Below, piece after piece: positions 1 to 6,609 of a DNA stretch of 10,176 bases (its first letter is position 1; the number at the start of each line of letters is the position of its first letter). Under the pieces are notes generated by a model, which worked only from the letters and a program-made list of their open reading frames with translations, was not told the DNA's origin and ran no database searches. The position numbers and the translations under genes were made by a program. The DNA is from Chthoniobacter flavus. Lineage in GTDB: Bacteria > Verrucomicrobiota > Verrucomicrobiia > Chthoniobacterales > DYNR01. Where the stretch lies: positions 1-10,176 of the forward strand of contig DYNR01000067.1 of the NCBI GenBank assembly GCA_020720945.1, read 5' to 3'.

Positions 1-163
1 CCTTCTACCCCAACGCAACCTCCACCCTTCCAACATCTTACACAAATCTCTCGCCCCCTCCCCCCCTTCTCTCTATAAAAAACTCCCGTTTTTTTCTGCG
101 CCTGCGAAATTCTTAAATTGCCTTTTTCTCCACGACTGGTAGAGTGACCGCTCTAAAAATACC
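1..163 (+). other. C-rich, G-poor leader upstream of yajC
   Basis: No reading frame here resembles the end of a known protein. The first 87 bases contain only two G residues and are dominated by C and T, including long C runs at 55-66. A TATAAA hexamer lies at 74-79 and could be a -10 box, but nothing like TTGACA sits 16-18 bases upstream of it, so no promoter is claimed. A TTGCCT at 118-123 is likewise without a convincing -10 partner. The A6 tract at 77-82 and the T7 tract at 89-95 could pair only weakly and do not make a credible terminator. The region probably carries the promoter and untranslated leader of yajC-secDF, which is an inference from position. Confidence 0.4.
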
Positions 164-499
164 ATGCAAACGATCCTTTTTCCTTTCTTCTTGGCGCAAG
201 CCGCAACGGAAGCCGCACCCCAAGGCAACGCCCTCATGCAATTCCTTCCGCTCATCTTTATCTTCGTCATCTTCTATTTTCTCCTCATCCGCCCCCAGCA
301 AAAAAAACAAAAAGACCACGCCTCCTTGGTCGCGAGCGTCAAAACGGGCGACAAGGTTGTCACCACCGCGGGCATCCACGGCATGATCACCAATGTCAGC
401 GATTCCACCGTCACAGTCAAAGTGGCGGACAATGTAAAAATCGAATTCGACAAAGCTTCGGTCGTCTCCGTCGAACGCCCGAAATCCGCCTCCGCCTAG
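164..499 (+). CDS. yajC: Preprotein translocase subunit YajC
   Basis: A 111-residue protein of the size expected for YajC, the small membrane subunit that joins SecD and SecF as an accessory to the SecYEG export channel. The strong hydrophobic segment at residues 27-41 ends in the family hallmark IRPQQKKQKD, a charged stretch that begins the cytoplasmic domain. The downstream part (GDKVVTTAGIHGMI, then VKVADNVKIEFDKASV) is the usual small beta-rich YajC domain. Residues 1-15 form a second, shorter hydrophobic stretch ending in AQA, which could be a signal-peptide-like N-terminus. The ATG at 164 gives the family length; no Shine-Dalgarno sequence precedes it. secDF follows after 79 bp, the classical yajC-secD-secF order. 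An A8 run at 300-307 encodes part of the QQKKQK segment. Confidence 0.95.
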   Translation: MQTILFPFFLAQAATEAAPQGNALMQFLPLIFIFVIFYFLLIRPQQKKQKDHASLVASVKTGDKVVTTAGIHGMITNVSDSTVTVKVADNVKIEFDKASVVSVERPKSASA

Positions 500-578
500 C
501 ACTCCCCAAACCCGCCAAACCTAACTCGCCCTTTTGTAACTCCTTAAAAAACAACCGGTTCGACCTGCCCTTGCCTCA

Positions 579-2909
579 ATGACTCCCGCCCTCACCTTCT
601 TCTTCGGAATCCTCATCCTCATCTTGTTTGCCTGGTATTTTGCCACGGATATCGACCGCCGCAAACTCAACCTCGGCCTCGTCCTGACGGTCTTGCTCTG
701 CGCGTTTTGCGTCCAGCAATTTTACCCGCTCTCGTCGAAAACCATACAGCTCGGCCTGGACTTGCAGGGTGGCTCTTCGTTCCTCCTCCGCCTAGTCCCT
801 GCCAACGGGGAAACGATCTCGAAGGATATGCTGGACCAGGCCGTGGAAGTCATCCGCAAACGGGTGGACGAATACGGTGTCTCGGAACCCGTCATCACCC
901 CGCAAGGCACCGACCGCATCTTGGTGCAAATCGCGGGATTGGATGCCGACAAAATCTCGGAGACCCGCCAGCAACTCCAGCGCGTCGCAAAACTGGAGTT
1001 TGCGATGGTCCCGGATGACAGCGAACGCCAACTGGCAGCTTTCGAGGCAGGGGACGCAATCTTGGACCCCGCCATGGTCATCCTCCCCTACAAACGCAAA
1101 GTCGAAGGCAAGGAAGTCGAAACCAAAATGCTCGTCCGCAAACGCCCGGCGTTCACCGGAGAATATGTCACCCGCGCTTTCGCTTACTTTGACACCGCCG
1201 GTTACGGGGTTTCTCTGGCATTGAACAGCGAAGGGGCCCGCCTCTTCGACGATGTCGCCCAAGAAAACAAAGGTCGCCGCATGGCCATCATCCTCGATGG
1301 AGAAATCCAGTCGGCACCCGTCCTCCAATCGGATCACTACGGCGGACAGGCAACCATCACCGGAAACTTCACCGACACGGAAGCCCGCAATTTAGCCAGC
1401 GTGCTGGAAAACCCCCTCAAAGTCCCCGTGGAAATCGAGGAAACCCGCAGCGTTTCTGCAAGCCTCGGCACGGACTCGATCACGAGCGGTGTCATGGCGG
1501 GTCTCAGCGGCCTCGTCCTCGTCTTTCTTTTCTTGATCATTTACTACCGCTTCGCCGGCATCATCGCCCTCATCGGCTTGGGCGTGAATATCCTGCTCCT
1601 CTTCGGCATGATGGCGATGTTCCACTTCACCCTCACCCTCCCCGGCATCGCCGGTATCATTTTGACCATCGGCATGGCGGTCGATGCAAATGTGCTGATT
1701 TACGAACGCTTGCGGGAAGAAATGGCAGCAGGCAAATCCCTCTCCTCCGCCCTCTCCGGCGCTTACGACAAGGCCTTCAGCGCGATCTTTGATGCGAATG
1801 TGACGACCCTCATCACCTCGGTCATCCTCATGTTCCAAGCGACGGGTTCCGTGCGCGGATTCGCCGTCACCTTGACCCTCGGGATCGTGGCTTCGATGTT
1901 CAGTGCCTTGCTTACGACGCGGACGCTTTTCCGCGGGCTGATCGTTTTGAACTGGTGCAAAAATTTGACGATGCTGGACTTGATCCCGAAACGGTTGATC
2001 GACTTCCTCTCGATGCGCAAAATCGCCCTCGGCATTTCGTCTTTCCTGATTTTGGGCTCGATCCTAGTCGTCGGCATCCGCGGCGAAAAAAACCTCGGCA
2101 TCGACTTTATCGGCGGGGATTTGCTCGTCTTGGACAGCACGAAACCTCTGGAAATCGCCCAAGCCCGCTCCGCACTCAGCGGCTTTGACCAAGGCAACTT
2201 GTCCATCGTTTACGAGCGCGAGGGGGTCAAGGAAATGTTGAGCATCCGCAGCCCGCAAGGCACTTCGCAAAAAATCGCGGACGACTTGGCGAAGGCGTTC
2301 CCCGACTACGGCTTACGCCCGGTGCAGCAAGAAACCGTCGGCGCGCAAATCGGCATGGAATTTGCCAAACGCGCGGTGTGGGCTTTGTTCCTCGGTCTCA
2401 TCGGCATCCTCATTTACACGACCTTCCGCTTTGAGTTTGGCTTCGCCCTGGGCGCAGTCGTCGCACTCTTGCACGATGTGATCATCACCGTCGGCCTCTT
2501 CTCGCTGTGCGGGGGAGAACTCTCTCTCGTCATGATCGGCGCAATCCTCACCATCGCCGGGTATTCGATCAACGACACAATCGTTATTTTTGACCGCATC
2601 CGCGAAGGCTTGCGAACGGGCGAACGGGGCACAACGCAAACGATCATGAACCGCAGCATCAACGAAACCTTGGGGCGGACGATCCTCACGGGCGGCACGA
2701 CCGTCCTGTCCGTCGCCGCGCTCTATTTCTTCGGCGGTGCCGTCCTCCGCGACTTCTCGTTCGCCATGCTCGTCGGTATTTTAGTGGGTACTTACTCGTC
2801 GATCTTCGTGGCTTCCCCGATTGTTCTCTGGTGGTCGAAATTCCGCAAAAAAAGCCTCCGCCGCGAGGTCATCGAAAGCGCGAACGCCGCAGCGGGGACG
2901 ATCGGCTAA
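579..2909 (+). CDS. secDF: Fused protein translocase subunit SecDF
   Basis: A 776-residue single chain joining SecD and SecF, the RND-like membrane proteins that use the proton gradient to help pull secreted proteins through SecYEG. The SecD half shows LGLDLQGGSSFLL after the first membrane segment, then the periplasmic region with EYGVSEPVITPQGTDRI, ILDGEIQSAPV and GNFTDTEARNLA. Its membrane block contains the conserved VDANVLIYERLREE at residues 368-380, where D369 is the expected proton-relay aspartate. The SecF half starts near residue 470 and contains LGIDFIGG, VGAQIG, INDTIVIFDRIRE (N665, D666, R673) and NETLGRTILTGGTT. Two hydrophobic segments (about 4-21 and 33-50) precede the SecD motif where one is usual. 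ATG 579 is the only early Met, and no Shine-Dalgarno is visible. Fusion of SecD and SecF is known in Bacillus and several other phyla, so the fusion itself is not a defect. Confidence 0.97.
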   Translation: MTPALTFFFGILILILFAWYFATDIDRRKLNLGLVLTVLLCAFCVQQFYPLSSKTIQLGLDLQGGSSFLLRLVPANGETISKDMLDQAVEVIRKRVDEYGVSEPVITPQGTDRILVQIAGLDADKISETRQQLQRVAKLEFAMVPDDSERQLAAFEAGDAILDPAMVILPYKRKVEGKEVETKMLVRKRPAFTGEYVTRAFAYFDTAGYGVSLALNSEGARLFDDVAQENKGRRMAIILDGEIQSAPVLQSDHYGGQATITGNFTDTEARNLASVLENPLKVPVEIEETRSVSASLGTDSITSGVMAGLSGLVLVFLFLIIYYRFAGIIALIGLGVNILLLFGMMAMFHFTLTLPGIAGIILTIGMAVDANVLIYERLREEMAAGKSLSSALSGAYDKAFSAIFDANVTTLITSVILMFQATGSVRGFAVTLTLGIVASMFSALLTTRTLFRGLIVLNWCKNLTMLDLIPKRLIDFLSMRKIALGISSFLILGSILVVGIRGEKNLGIDFIGGDLLVLDSTKPLEIAQARSALSGFDQGNLSIVYEREGVKEMLSIRSPQGTSQKIADDLAKAFPDYGLRPVQQETVGAQIGMEFAKRAVWALFLGLIGILIYTTFRFEFGFALGAVVALLHDVIITVGLFSLCGGELSLVMIGAILTIAGYSINDTIVIFDRIREGLRTGERGTTQTIMNRSINETLGRTILTGGTTVLSVAALYFFGGAVLRDFSFAMLVGILVGTYSSIFVASPIVLWWSKFRKKSLRREVIESANAAAGTIG

Positions 2910-2929
2910 AACCCACCCCCTCCCCGCCT

Positions 2930-4033
2930 ATGTCTAGCTCGTTCGGAAAACTTTTTCGCATCTCCACTTGGGGGGAATCCCACGGTGGCGGAGTCGGCGT
3001 GACGGTGGACGGATGCCCCCCGCGCCTGCCGCTGGAAGCTTCGGATATCCAAGTGGAACTAGACCGCCGCCGCCCAGGGCAAAGCGACATTGTCACCCCG
3101 CGCAAAGAGGAAGACCGATGCGAAATCCTCTCGGGCGTTTTTCAAGGAAAAACCTTGGGAACTCCCATCGCGATTCTGGTCCGAAACACCGATGCTCGAC
3201 CGGAGGCCTACCGCGAAATGGAAACCGCTTTCCGCCCCTCGCACGCCGATTTTACCTACCAGTGCAAATACGGCATCCGCAACTGGGAGGGCGGTGGTCG
3301 TTCTTCCGCCCGCGAAACCATCGGCCGTGTCGCAGCAGGTGCCATCGCTGCCAAAGTTCTCCGCACGATTTGCCCGGCCTTGGAAATCATCGCCTTCGTC
3401 AAATCGGTCCAAGAAATCACCTTCCACGCGGACTTGGATTTACTCTCGCGGGAAACCGTCGAAGCCAATCCCGTCCGCTGCCCGGATCCCTCGGTCGCCG
3501 CCCGCATGATCGAACGCATCAAAAGCGTCCGCGAGCAAGGAGACTCGGTGGGCGGCATCATCGAATGCGTGGTCCGCGGCCTGCCCCCCGGTTTGGGCGA
3601 ACCGATTTTTGACCGATTGGAAGCGGATTTGGCAAAAGCGATGCTGAGTATCCCCGCCACAAAGGGCTTTGAAATCGGTTCGGGATTCATCGGTTCTTTG
3701 CTCTTGGGAAGCGAGCACAACGACCGCTTCGTCATCCGCGACGGCGAGGTGCGCACAACAACAAATTTTTCGGGCGGTGTCCAAGGCGGCATCAGCAACG
3801 GCGAAGCAATCGTTTTCCGCACCGCCTTCAAACCGACCGCCACCATTGCAAAAAAACAGGCGACCGTCACCGTCACAGGCGAGGAAACGGAACTCGCCGC
3901 CCGAGGCCGCCACGACCCCTGCGTCCTCCCCCGCGCCGTCCCTGTCGTGGAAGCCATGACCGCTTTGGTTCTCTGCGACCACCTGCTCCGACAACGCGCC
4001 ACCGACGCCCTCCCACGAACCTCCGATTTTTAG
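2930..4033 (+). CDS. aroC: Chorismate synthase
   Basis: A 367-residue enzyme that converts 5-enolpyruvylshikimate 3-phosphate to chorismate, the last shikimate-pathway step, using reduced FMN in the cytoplasm. All three family signatures are present: GESHGGGVGVTVDGCPP at residues 15-31, EGGGRSSARET at about 120-130 leading into IGRVAAGAIA, and RGRHDPCVLPRAVPVVEAM around R327-H328-D329. DRRRPGQ near the N-terminus and FSGGVQGGISNGEAI, which helps bind flavin, are also typical. The frame stays open upstream to 2831, but the extension overlaps secDF and has no family similarity. ATG 2930 puts SSSFGKLFRISTWGESHG at the N-terminus, as in other AroC proteins. The gap from secDF is 20 bp and the gap to the next gene 14 bp, which suggests co-transcription. 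No other shikimate gene is in the window. Confidence 0.98.
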   Translation: MSSSFGKLFRISTWGESHGGGVGVTVDGCPPRLPLEASDIQVELDRRRPGQSDIVTPRKEEDRCEILSGVFQGKTLGTPIAILVRNTDARPEAYREMETAFRPSHADFTYQCKYGIRNWEGGGRSSARETIGRVAAGAIAAKVLRTICPALEIIAFVKSVQEITFHADLDLLSRETVEANPVRCPDPSVAARMIERIKSVREQGDSVGGIIECVVRGLPPGLGEPIFDRLEADLAKAMLSIPATKGFEIGSGFIGSLLLGSEHNDRFVIRDGEVRTTTNFSGGVQGGISNGEAIVFRTAFKPTATIAKKQATVTVTGEETELAARGRHDPCVLPRAVPVVEAMTALVLCDHLLRQRATDALPRTSDF

Positions 4034-4047
4034 AACTTCTACTTCCC

Positions 4048-4890
4048 ATGACCGATCTGGCTTCTTCTCCTTGGGTGACTGGTTTTTACATCGTCGCCGC
4101 CCTTTTTCTCCTCCTCCAAATCTGGCGGGGTTGGCGTCTCGGCATCCTCCGCTCGGGCATGAGCCTCGTCGCCCTCGTCGGCTCGGGCATCATCGGATGG
4201 TATGGCGGCCTCTGGCTCGGAAACATTTTCTCGGCATCCCAACCTGCTTCCCGTTTCATCCTCTGGATCACTGCGGGCTCAATCTTGGCCCTGGTCTCTT
4301 ACTTCGCACTCCTGATTCTTTCCGCCCTGCTTTTCAAAAAAACAAGGGACCACAGCTCCGTCCCCGTCCGCCTCTTCTTCGGAATCGGCGGCGCGATCAC
4401 GGGCTTTCTCGTTGGCCTGGTCGTCCTCGCCGCGACGGTTTCTGGCATCCGCGCAGCGGGTGCGATGAGCGCGGCTTTCTTCCCCCCAACCAACGCCTTA
4501 TCCACCCTCAAAAAAAACTTGGAATCGGGCTGGATCGGTCAAGTCGTCCGGTTCTCCGACCCCATCCCCGATCGCTTTTACAACGGCCTCGGCCAGTTTT
4601 CGCAACTTTCCACCGACCCCATGGCCGGTGCCCGCCTCATGCAGTATCCCGACATCGCCAACTTGCTGCAAAACCCAAAAATCCTCGCCCTCGCCACCGA
4701 CCCCTCCCTCCAAAAAACCGCCCAACAAGGCAACAGTCTCGCCCTGTTCAATAACCCGAAATTTCAAGAGGTTCTCACCGACCCCGAAATCGTCGCAGCA
4801 GCAAAAAAAATCGATTTTGAAGCGGCCCTAGCTTACGCCCTCCAAAAAAAATCTCCCGCAACTCCCCCCTCCCCTCCGCCCAATCCCTAA
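4048..4890 (+). CDS. CvpA-like multi-pass membrane protein with duplicated C-terminal motif
   Basis: A 280-residue protein. The N-terminal half has four likely membrane helices, at about residues 10-26, 36-58, 70-94 and 108-130. After the first comes IWRGWRLGILRSGM, which fits the charged Gly/Arg loop of the CvpA (colicin V production) family. That family is conserved but of unclear role, linked to envelope homeostasis and, in E. coli, to purF expression. The C-terminal half (about 150-280) is soluble and longer than in E. coli CvpA, which has about 160 residues. It holds two copies of a 22-residue motif built on NPK...TDP and ends in a Pro-rich tail, SPATPPSPPPNP. The CvpA call rests on topology and the loop, not on a full alignment. 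Starts other than 4048 would remove part of helix 1. Three A8 runs (4510, 4803, 4844) lie in the frame. Confidence 0.65.
   Translation: MTDLASSPWVTGFYIVAALFLLLQIWRGWRLGILRSGMSLVALVGSGIIGWYGGLWLGNIFSASQPASRFILWITAGSILALVSYFALLILSALLFKKTRDHSSVPVRLFFGIGGAITGFLVGLVVLAATVSGIRAAGAMSAAFFPPTNALSTLKKNLESGWIGQVVRFSDPIPDRFYNGLGQFSQLSTDPMAGARLMQYPDIANLLQNPKILALATDPSLQKTAQQGNSLALFNNPKFQEVLTDPEIVAAAKKIDFEAALAYALQKKSPATPPSPPPNP
4663..4809 (+). repeat. Tandem 22-residue motif, two copies 27 residues apart, in the CvpA-like protein
   Basis: Residues 206-227 (LLQNPKILALATDPSLQKTAQQ split as LLQNPKILALATDP and SLQKTAQQ) and residues 233-254 (LFNNPKFQEVLTDP and EIVAAAKK) align without gaps. Eight of 22 positions are identical, including N-P-K and T-D-P, and most others are conservative. 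A shorter preceding stretch (RLMQYPDIANLL) may be a degenerate third unit. The pattern of short helices separated by NP and DP turns recalls STI1/heat-shock-chaperonin-binding repeats, but that likeness is only an impression. The DNA copies have diverged, so this is an old duplication and not a recent slippage product. Confidence 0.6.
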
Positions 4891-4917
4891 CTTTTCTTTA
4901 ACCAACAACACCTTGCC

Positions 4918-6372
4918 ATGACGACCGAATACATCGCCACCATCGGCCTCGAAGTCCATGTTCAACTCAAAACCCGCACGAAAATGTTCTGCTCGTGCAA
5001 AGTGGAATACGGTGCCGAACCAAACACCAATGTCTGCCCCGTCTGCTTGGGTATGCCGGGCGCCCTTCCCGTGATGAACGAGGAAGCGCTCCGCCTCACC
5101 GCCCTCGCCGGCCTCATGCTCGATTGCCGCATCGACCCCGTCTGCAAGTTCGACCGGAAAAATTACTTCTACCCGGATATGCCGAAAAATTACCAGATCT
5201 CGCAATACGATTTGCCGATCTGCCAAGGCGGCACCGTCCCCCTCCACGACCTCGCTTACCCGAAGGATGCCCAAAAATCTATCGCCACCCCAAACAAAAA
5301 AATCCCCCTCGTCCGCATCCACCTAGAAGAGGATGTCGCAAAAAGCTTCCACATGGAAAACACGAGCGGCATCGACTTTAACCGCGCCGGAACCCCCCTC
5401 ATGGAAATCGTCTCGGAACCGGACATCGCTTCCGCCGAAGAGGCGTTCGCTTACCTGACCGTCCTCCAACAAGTCATGATTTACGGAGGAATCAGCGATG
5501 CGGATATGGAAAAAGGACAACTCCGCTGCGATGTCAATGTCTCTGTCCGCCCCGTCGGAACCGAAAAATACGGGACGAAAATCGAACTCAAAAACCTGAA
5601 CTCCATCAGCGGGGTCCGCCGCGCCCTCCTCTTTGAAATCCCCCGCCAAATCGACTTCCTCCGCAAAGGCGGAACCCTCGCCCAAGAAACCCGCCGCTGG
5701 GACGATGACCTCGGCGAAACCGTCCTCATGCGAATCAAGGAATCCGCCCACGATTACCGCTACTTCCCCGACCCCGACCTCCTCCCCGTCCGCACCGACG
5801 GCATCGTCGCCGCCGCCAAAGAACGCTTGCCCGAACTCCCTTGGGACAAACGCGCCCGCTTCGTTGCGGAATACGGGATCAGCGACTACGACGCGGGCGT
5901 GCTCGCCGACGATTTATCTCTTTCTTCCTACTTTGAAAAAGCCGCGAAACTCGCGAAAAAACCGAAATCGGTGGCAAACTGGATTCTGAATGACCTCTTG
6001 AGTGCCCTGTCGGGTTCGCCGGTTTCCGCTTGCAAAGTCTCCCCGGAATCTTTGGCGGAACTCCTCGACCTCATCGAAGACGGAACCATCAGCGGTCGCC
6101 AAGGAAAAGAAGTTTTCGCCGAACTTTTTGAATCCGGGAAATCCCCGAAAACAATCGTGGACGAAAAAGGTCTCCGCCAAGTCAGCGACACTTCGGCTCT
6201 AGAATCGTTCTGCGATGAAGTCATCGCCGCCAACCCCGGCCCCGTCGCAGATTTCCGCTCTGGCAAAACCGCGGCGATCAACTTCTTGAAAGGCCAGGTC
6301 ATGAAGCTCTCGAAGGGCAAAGCCAACCCGAATGTCATCGGGGAAATCTTGACGCAAAAACTCTCCGCCTAA
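4918..6372 (+). CDS. gatB: Aspartyl/glutamyl-tRNA(Asn/Gln) amidotransferase subunit B
   Basis: A 484-residue GatB, the kinase and tRNA-binding subunit of the GatCAB complex that turns Glu-tRNA(Gln) into Gln-tRNA(Gln) and/or Asp-tRNA(Asn) into Asn-tRNA(Asn). It opens with GLEVHVQLKTRTKMF, followed by a zinc-type cysteine set (C25, C27, C40, C43 in CSC...CPVC). Then come FYPDMPKNYQISQYDLP, LEEDVAKSFH, DFNRAGTPLMEIVSEPD, GQLRCDVNVSVRP, TKIELKNLNS and YRYFPDPDLLPV, all hallmarks of the catalytic domain. The helical and YqeY-like tail domains cover the last 150 residues (DYDAGVLADD, ISGRQGKEVF, FLKGQVMKLSKGKANPNVI). Length and ends match the family. gatA and gatC are not in the window, so they must lie elsewhere if the complex is functional. 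It starts 27 bp after the CvpA-like gene, without a Shine-Dalgarno sequence. Confidence 0.98.
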   Translation: MTTEYIATIGLEVHVQLKTRTKMFCSCKVEYGAEPNTNVCPVCLGMPGALPVMNEEALRLTALAGLMLDCRIDPVCKFDRKNYFYPDMPKNYQISQYDLPICQGGTVPLHDLAYPKDAQKSIATPNKKIPLVRIHLEEDVAKSFHMENTSGIDFNRAGTPLMEIVSEPDIASAEEAFAYLTVLQQVMIYGGISDADMEKGQLRCDVNVSVRPVGTEKYGTKIELKNLNSISGVRRALLFEIPRQIDFLRKGGTLAQETRRWDDDLGETVLMRIKESAHDYRYFPDPDLLPVRTDGIVAAAKERLPELPWDKRARFVAEYGISDYDAGVLADDLSLSSYFEKAAKLAKKPKSVANWILNDLLSALSGSPVSACKVSPESLAELLDLIEDGTISGRQGKEVFAELFESGKSPKTIVDEKGLRQVSDTSALESFCDEVIAANPGPVADFRSGKTAAINFLKGQVMKLSKGKANPNVIGEILTQKLSA

Positions 6373-6410
6373 TACCCCGTTAAGCTTGAAATGACGACGG
6401 AAACTTTGGA

Positions 6411-6471
6411 GTGCGGAGATTTATCGCCGCTTTGGACGAGGGAATTCATTCCCTCGCCCTTGCATCGCAAG
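6411..6471. repeat. Three consecutive hairpins, probable dispersed intergenic repeat
   Basis: Hairpin 1: arms GCGGAGAT (6413-6420) and ATCGCCGC (6423-6430), one A-G mismatch, 2-nt spacer. Hairpin 2: arms CGAGGGAAT (6437-6445) and ATTCCCTCG (6448-6456), nine perfect pairs, 2-nt spacer. Hairpin 3: arms CTTGC (6459-6463) and GCAAG (6467-6471), 3-nt loop. Only 2-6 bases separate them. None is followed by a T run, so an intrinsic terminator is unlikely. Read from TGC at 6412 the first hairpin spells CGDLSPLW, a spurious peptide I recall from dispersed intergenic repeats of Verrucomicrobia; that is memory, not a search result. Possible roles are mRNA 3'-end protection for gatB, a Rho-linked stop, or a selfish REP-like element. 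Confidence 0.6.
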
Positions 6472-6551
6472 ACCGTCTCCATCAAACAGTTCCCTATCTC
6501 CGCCCAAAAAAAATCAATCGGCTATCAGCATTCGGTATTTGGGCGCTAGAA

Positions 6552-6609
6552 TTCCTCCTTTCCACTTCCTCCTTCTTCCTTTTTACTTTCTACTTTCCCC
6601 CTCTCTCCC
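6552..6609 (+). promoter_or_regulatory. 58-nt polypyrimidine leader in front of the HD-protein gene
   Basis: Directly before the ATG at 6610, 55 of 58 bases are C or T. The three exceptions are A (6564, 6585, 6592) and there is no G. There is therefore no Shine-Dalgarno sequence, and the leader should be free of structure. Such tracts can recruit ribosomal protein S1 or Rho in other bacteria; either role is an inference here. Confidence 0.4.

Larger units (their letters stand above)
6373..6609 (+). other. Only sizeable non-coding gap: structured repeat, A8 tract and polypyrimidine leader
   Basis: This 237-bp gap separates gatB from the HD-protein gene and is the only break over 100 bp between genes. 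From 6411 to 6471 it carries three hairpins in a row, annotated separately. An A8 run lies at 6506-6513. A TAGAAT at 6547-6552 is one mismatch from a -10 box and is placed to serve the downstream gene. However, the bases 17 bp upstream (ATCAGC) are not a -35 box, so a promoter is only possible. From 6552 to the ATG at 6610 the strand is C/T with three A and no G. A frame running from 6411 into the next gene reads through the repeat and shows no protein character. Confidence 0.55.

Noticed and set aside
77..95. A6...T7 pair as a terminator of an upstream gene
   Set aside because: The stem would be A-T only with a 6-nt loop and no GC core, so it is too weak for an intrinsic terminator.
1..112. 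C-terminal end of a gene entering from upstream
   Set aside because: All three + frames give Pro/Ser/Leu-rich sequence without recognisable character, and the composition is that of the other non-coding gaps.
553..560. AACCGGTT palindrome between yajC and secDF as an operator
   Set aside because: It is only 8 bp, has no second copy or extended dyad, and palindromes of this size occur by chance.
2831..2929. Upstream extension of aroC
   Set aside because: It would overlap the end of secDF, adds 33 residues of Arg/Pro-rich sequence, and moves the GESHG motif away from its normal place near the N-terminus.
3256..4002. 248-codon frame on the minus strand
   Set aside because: It lies wholly inside aroC, which has all three chorismate synthase signatures, and the reverse translation shows no recognisable domain.
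4071..4754. 227-codon + frame overlapping the CvpA-like gene
   Set aside because: It is rich in Pro, Arg and His, as expected for an off-frame reading of C-rich DNA, and lacks the membrane helices seen in the chosen frame.
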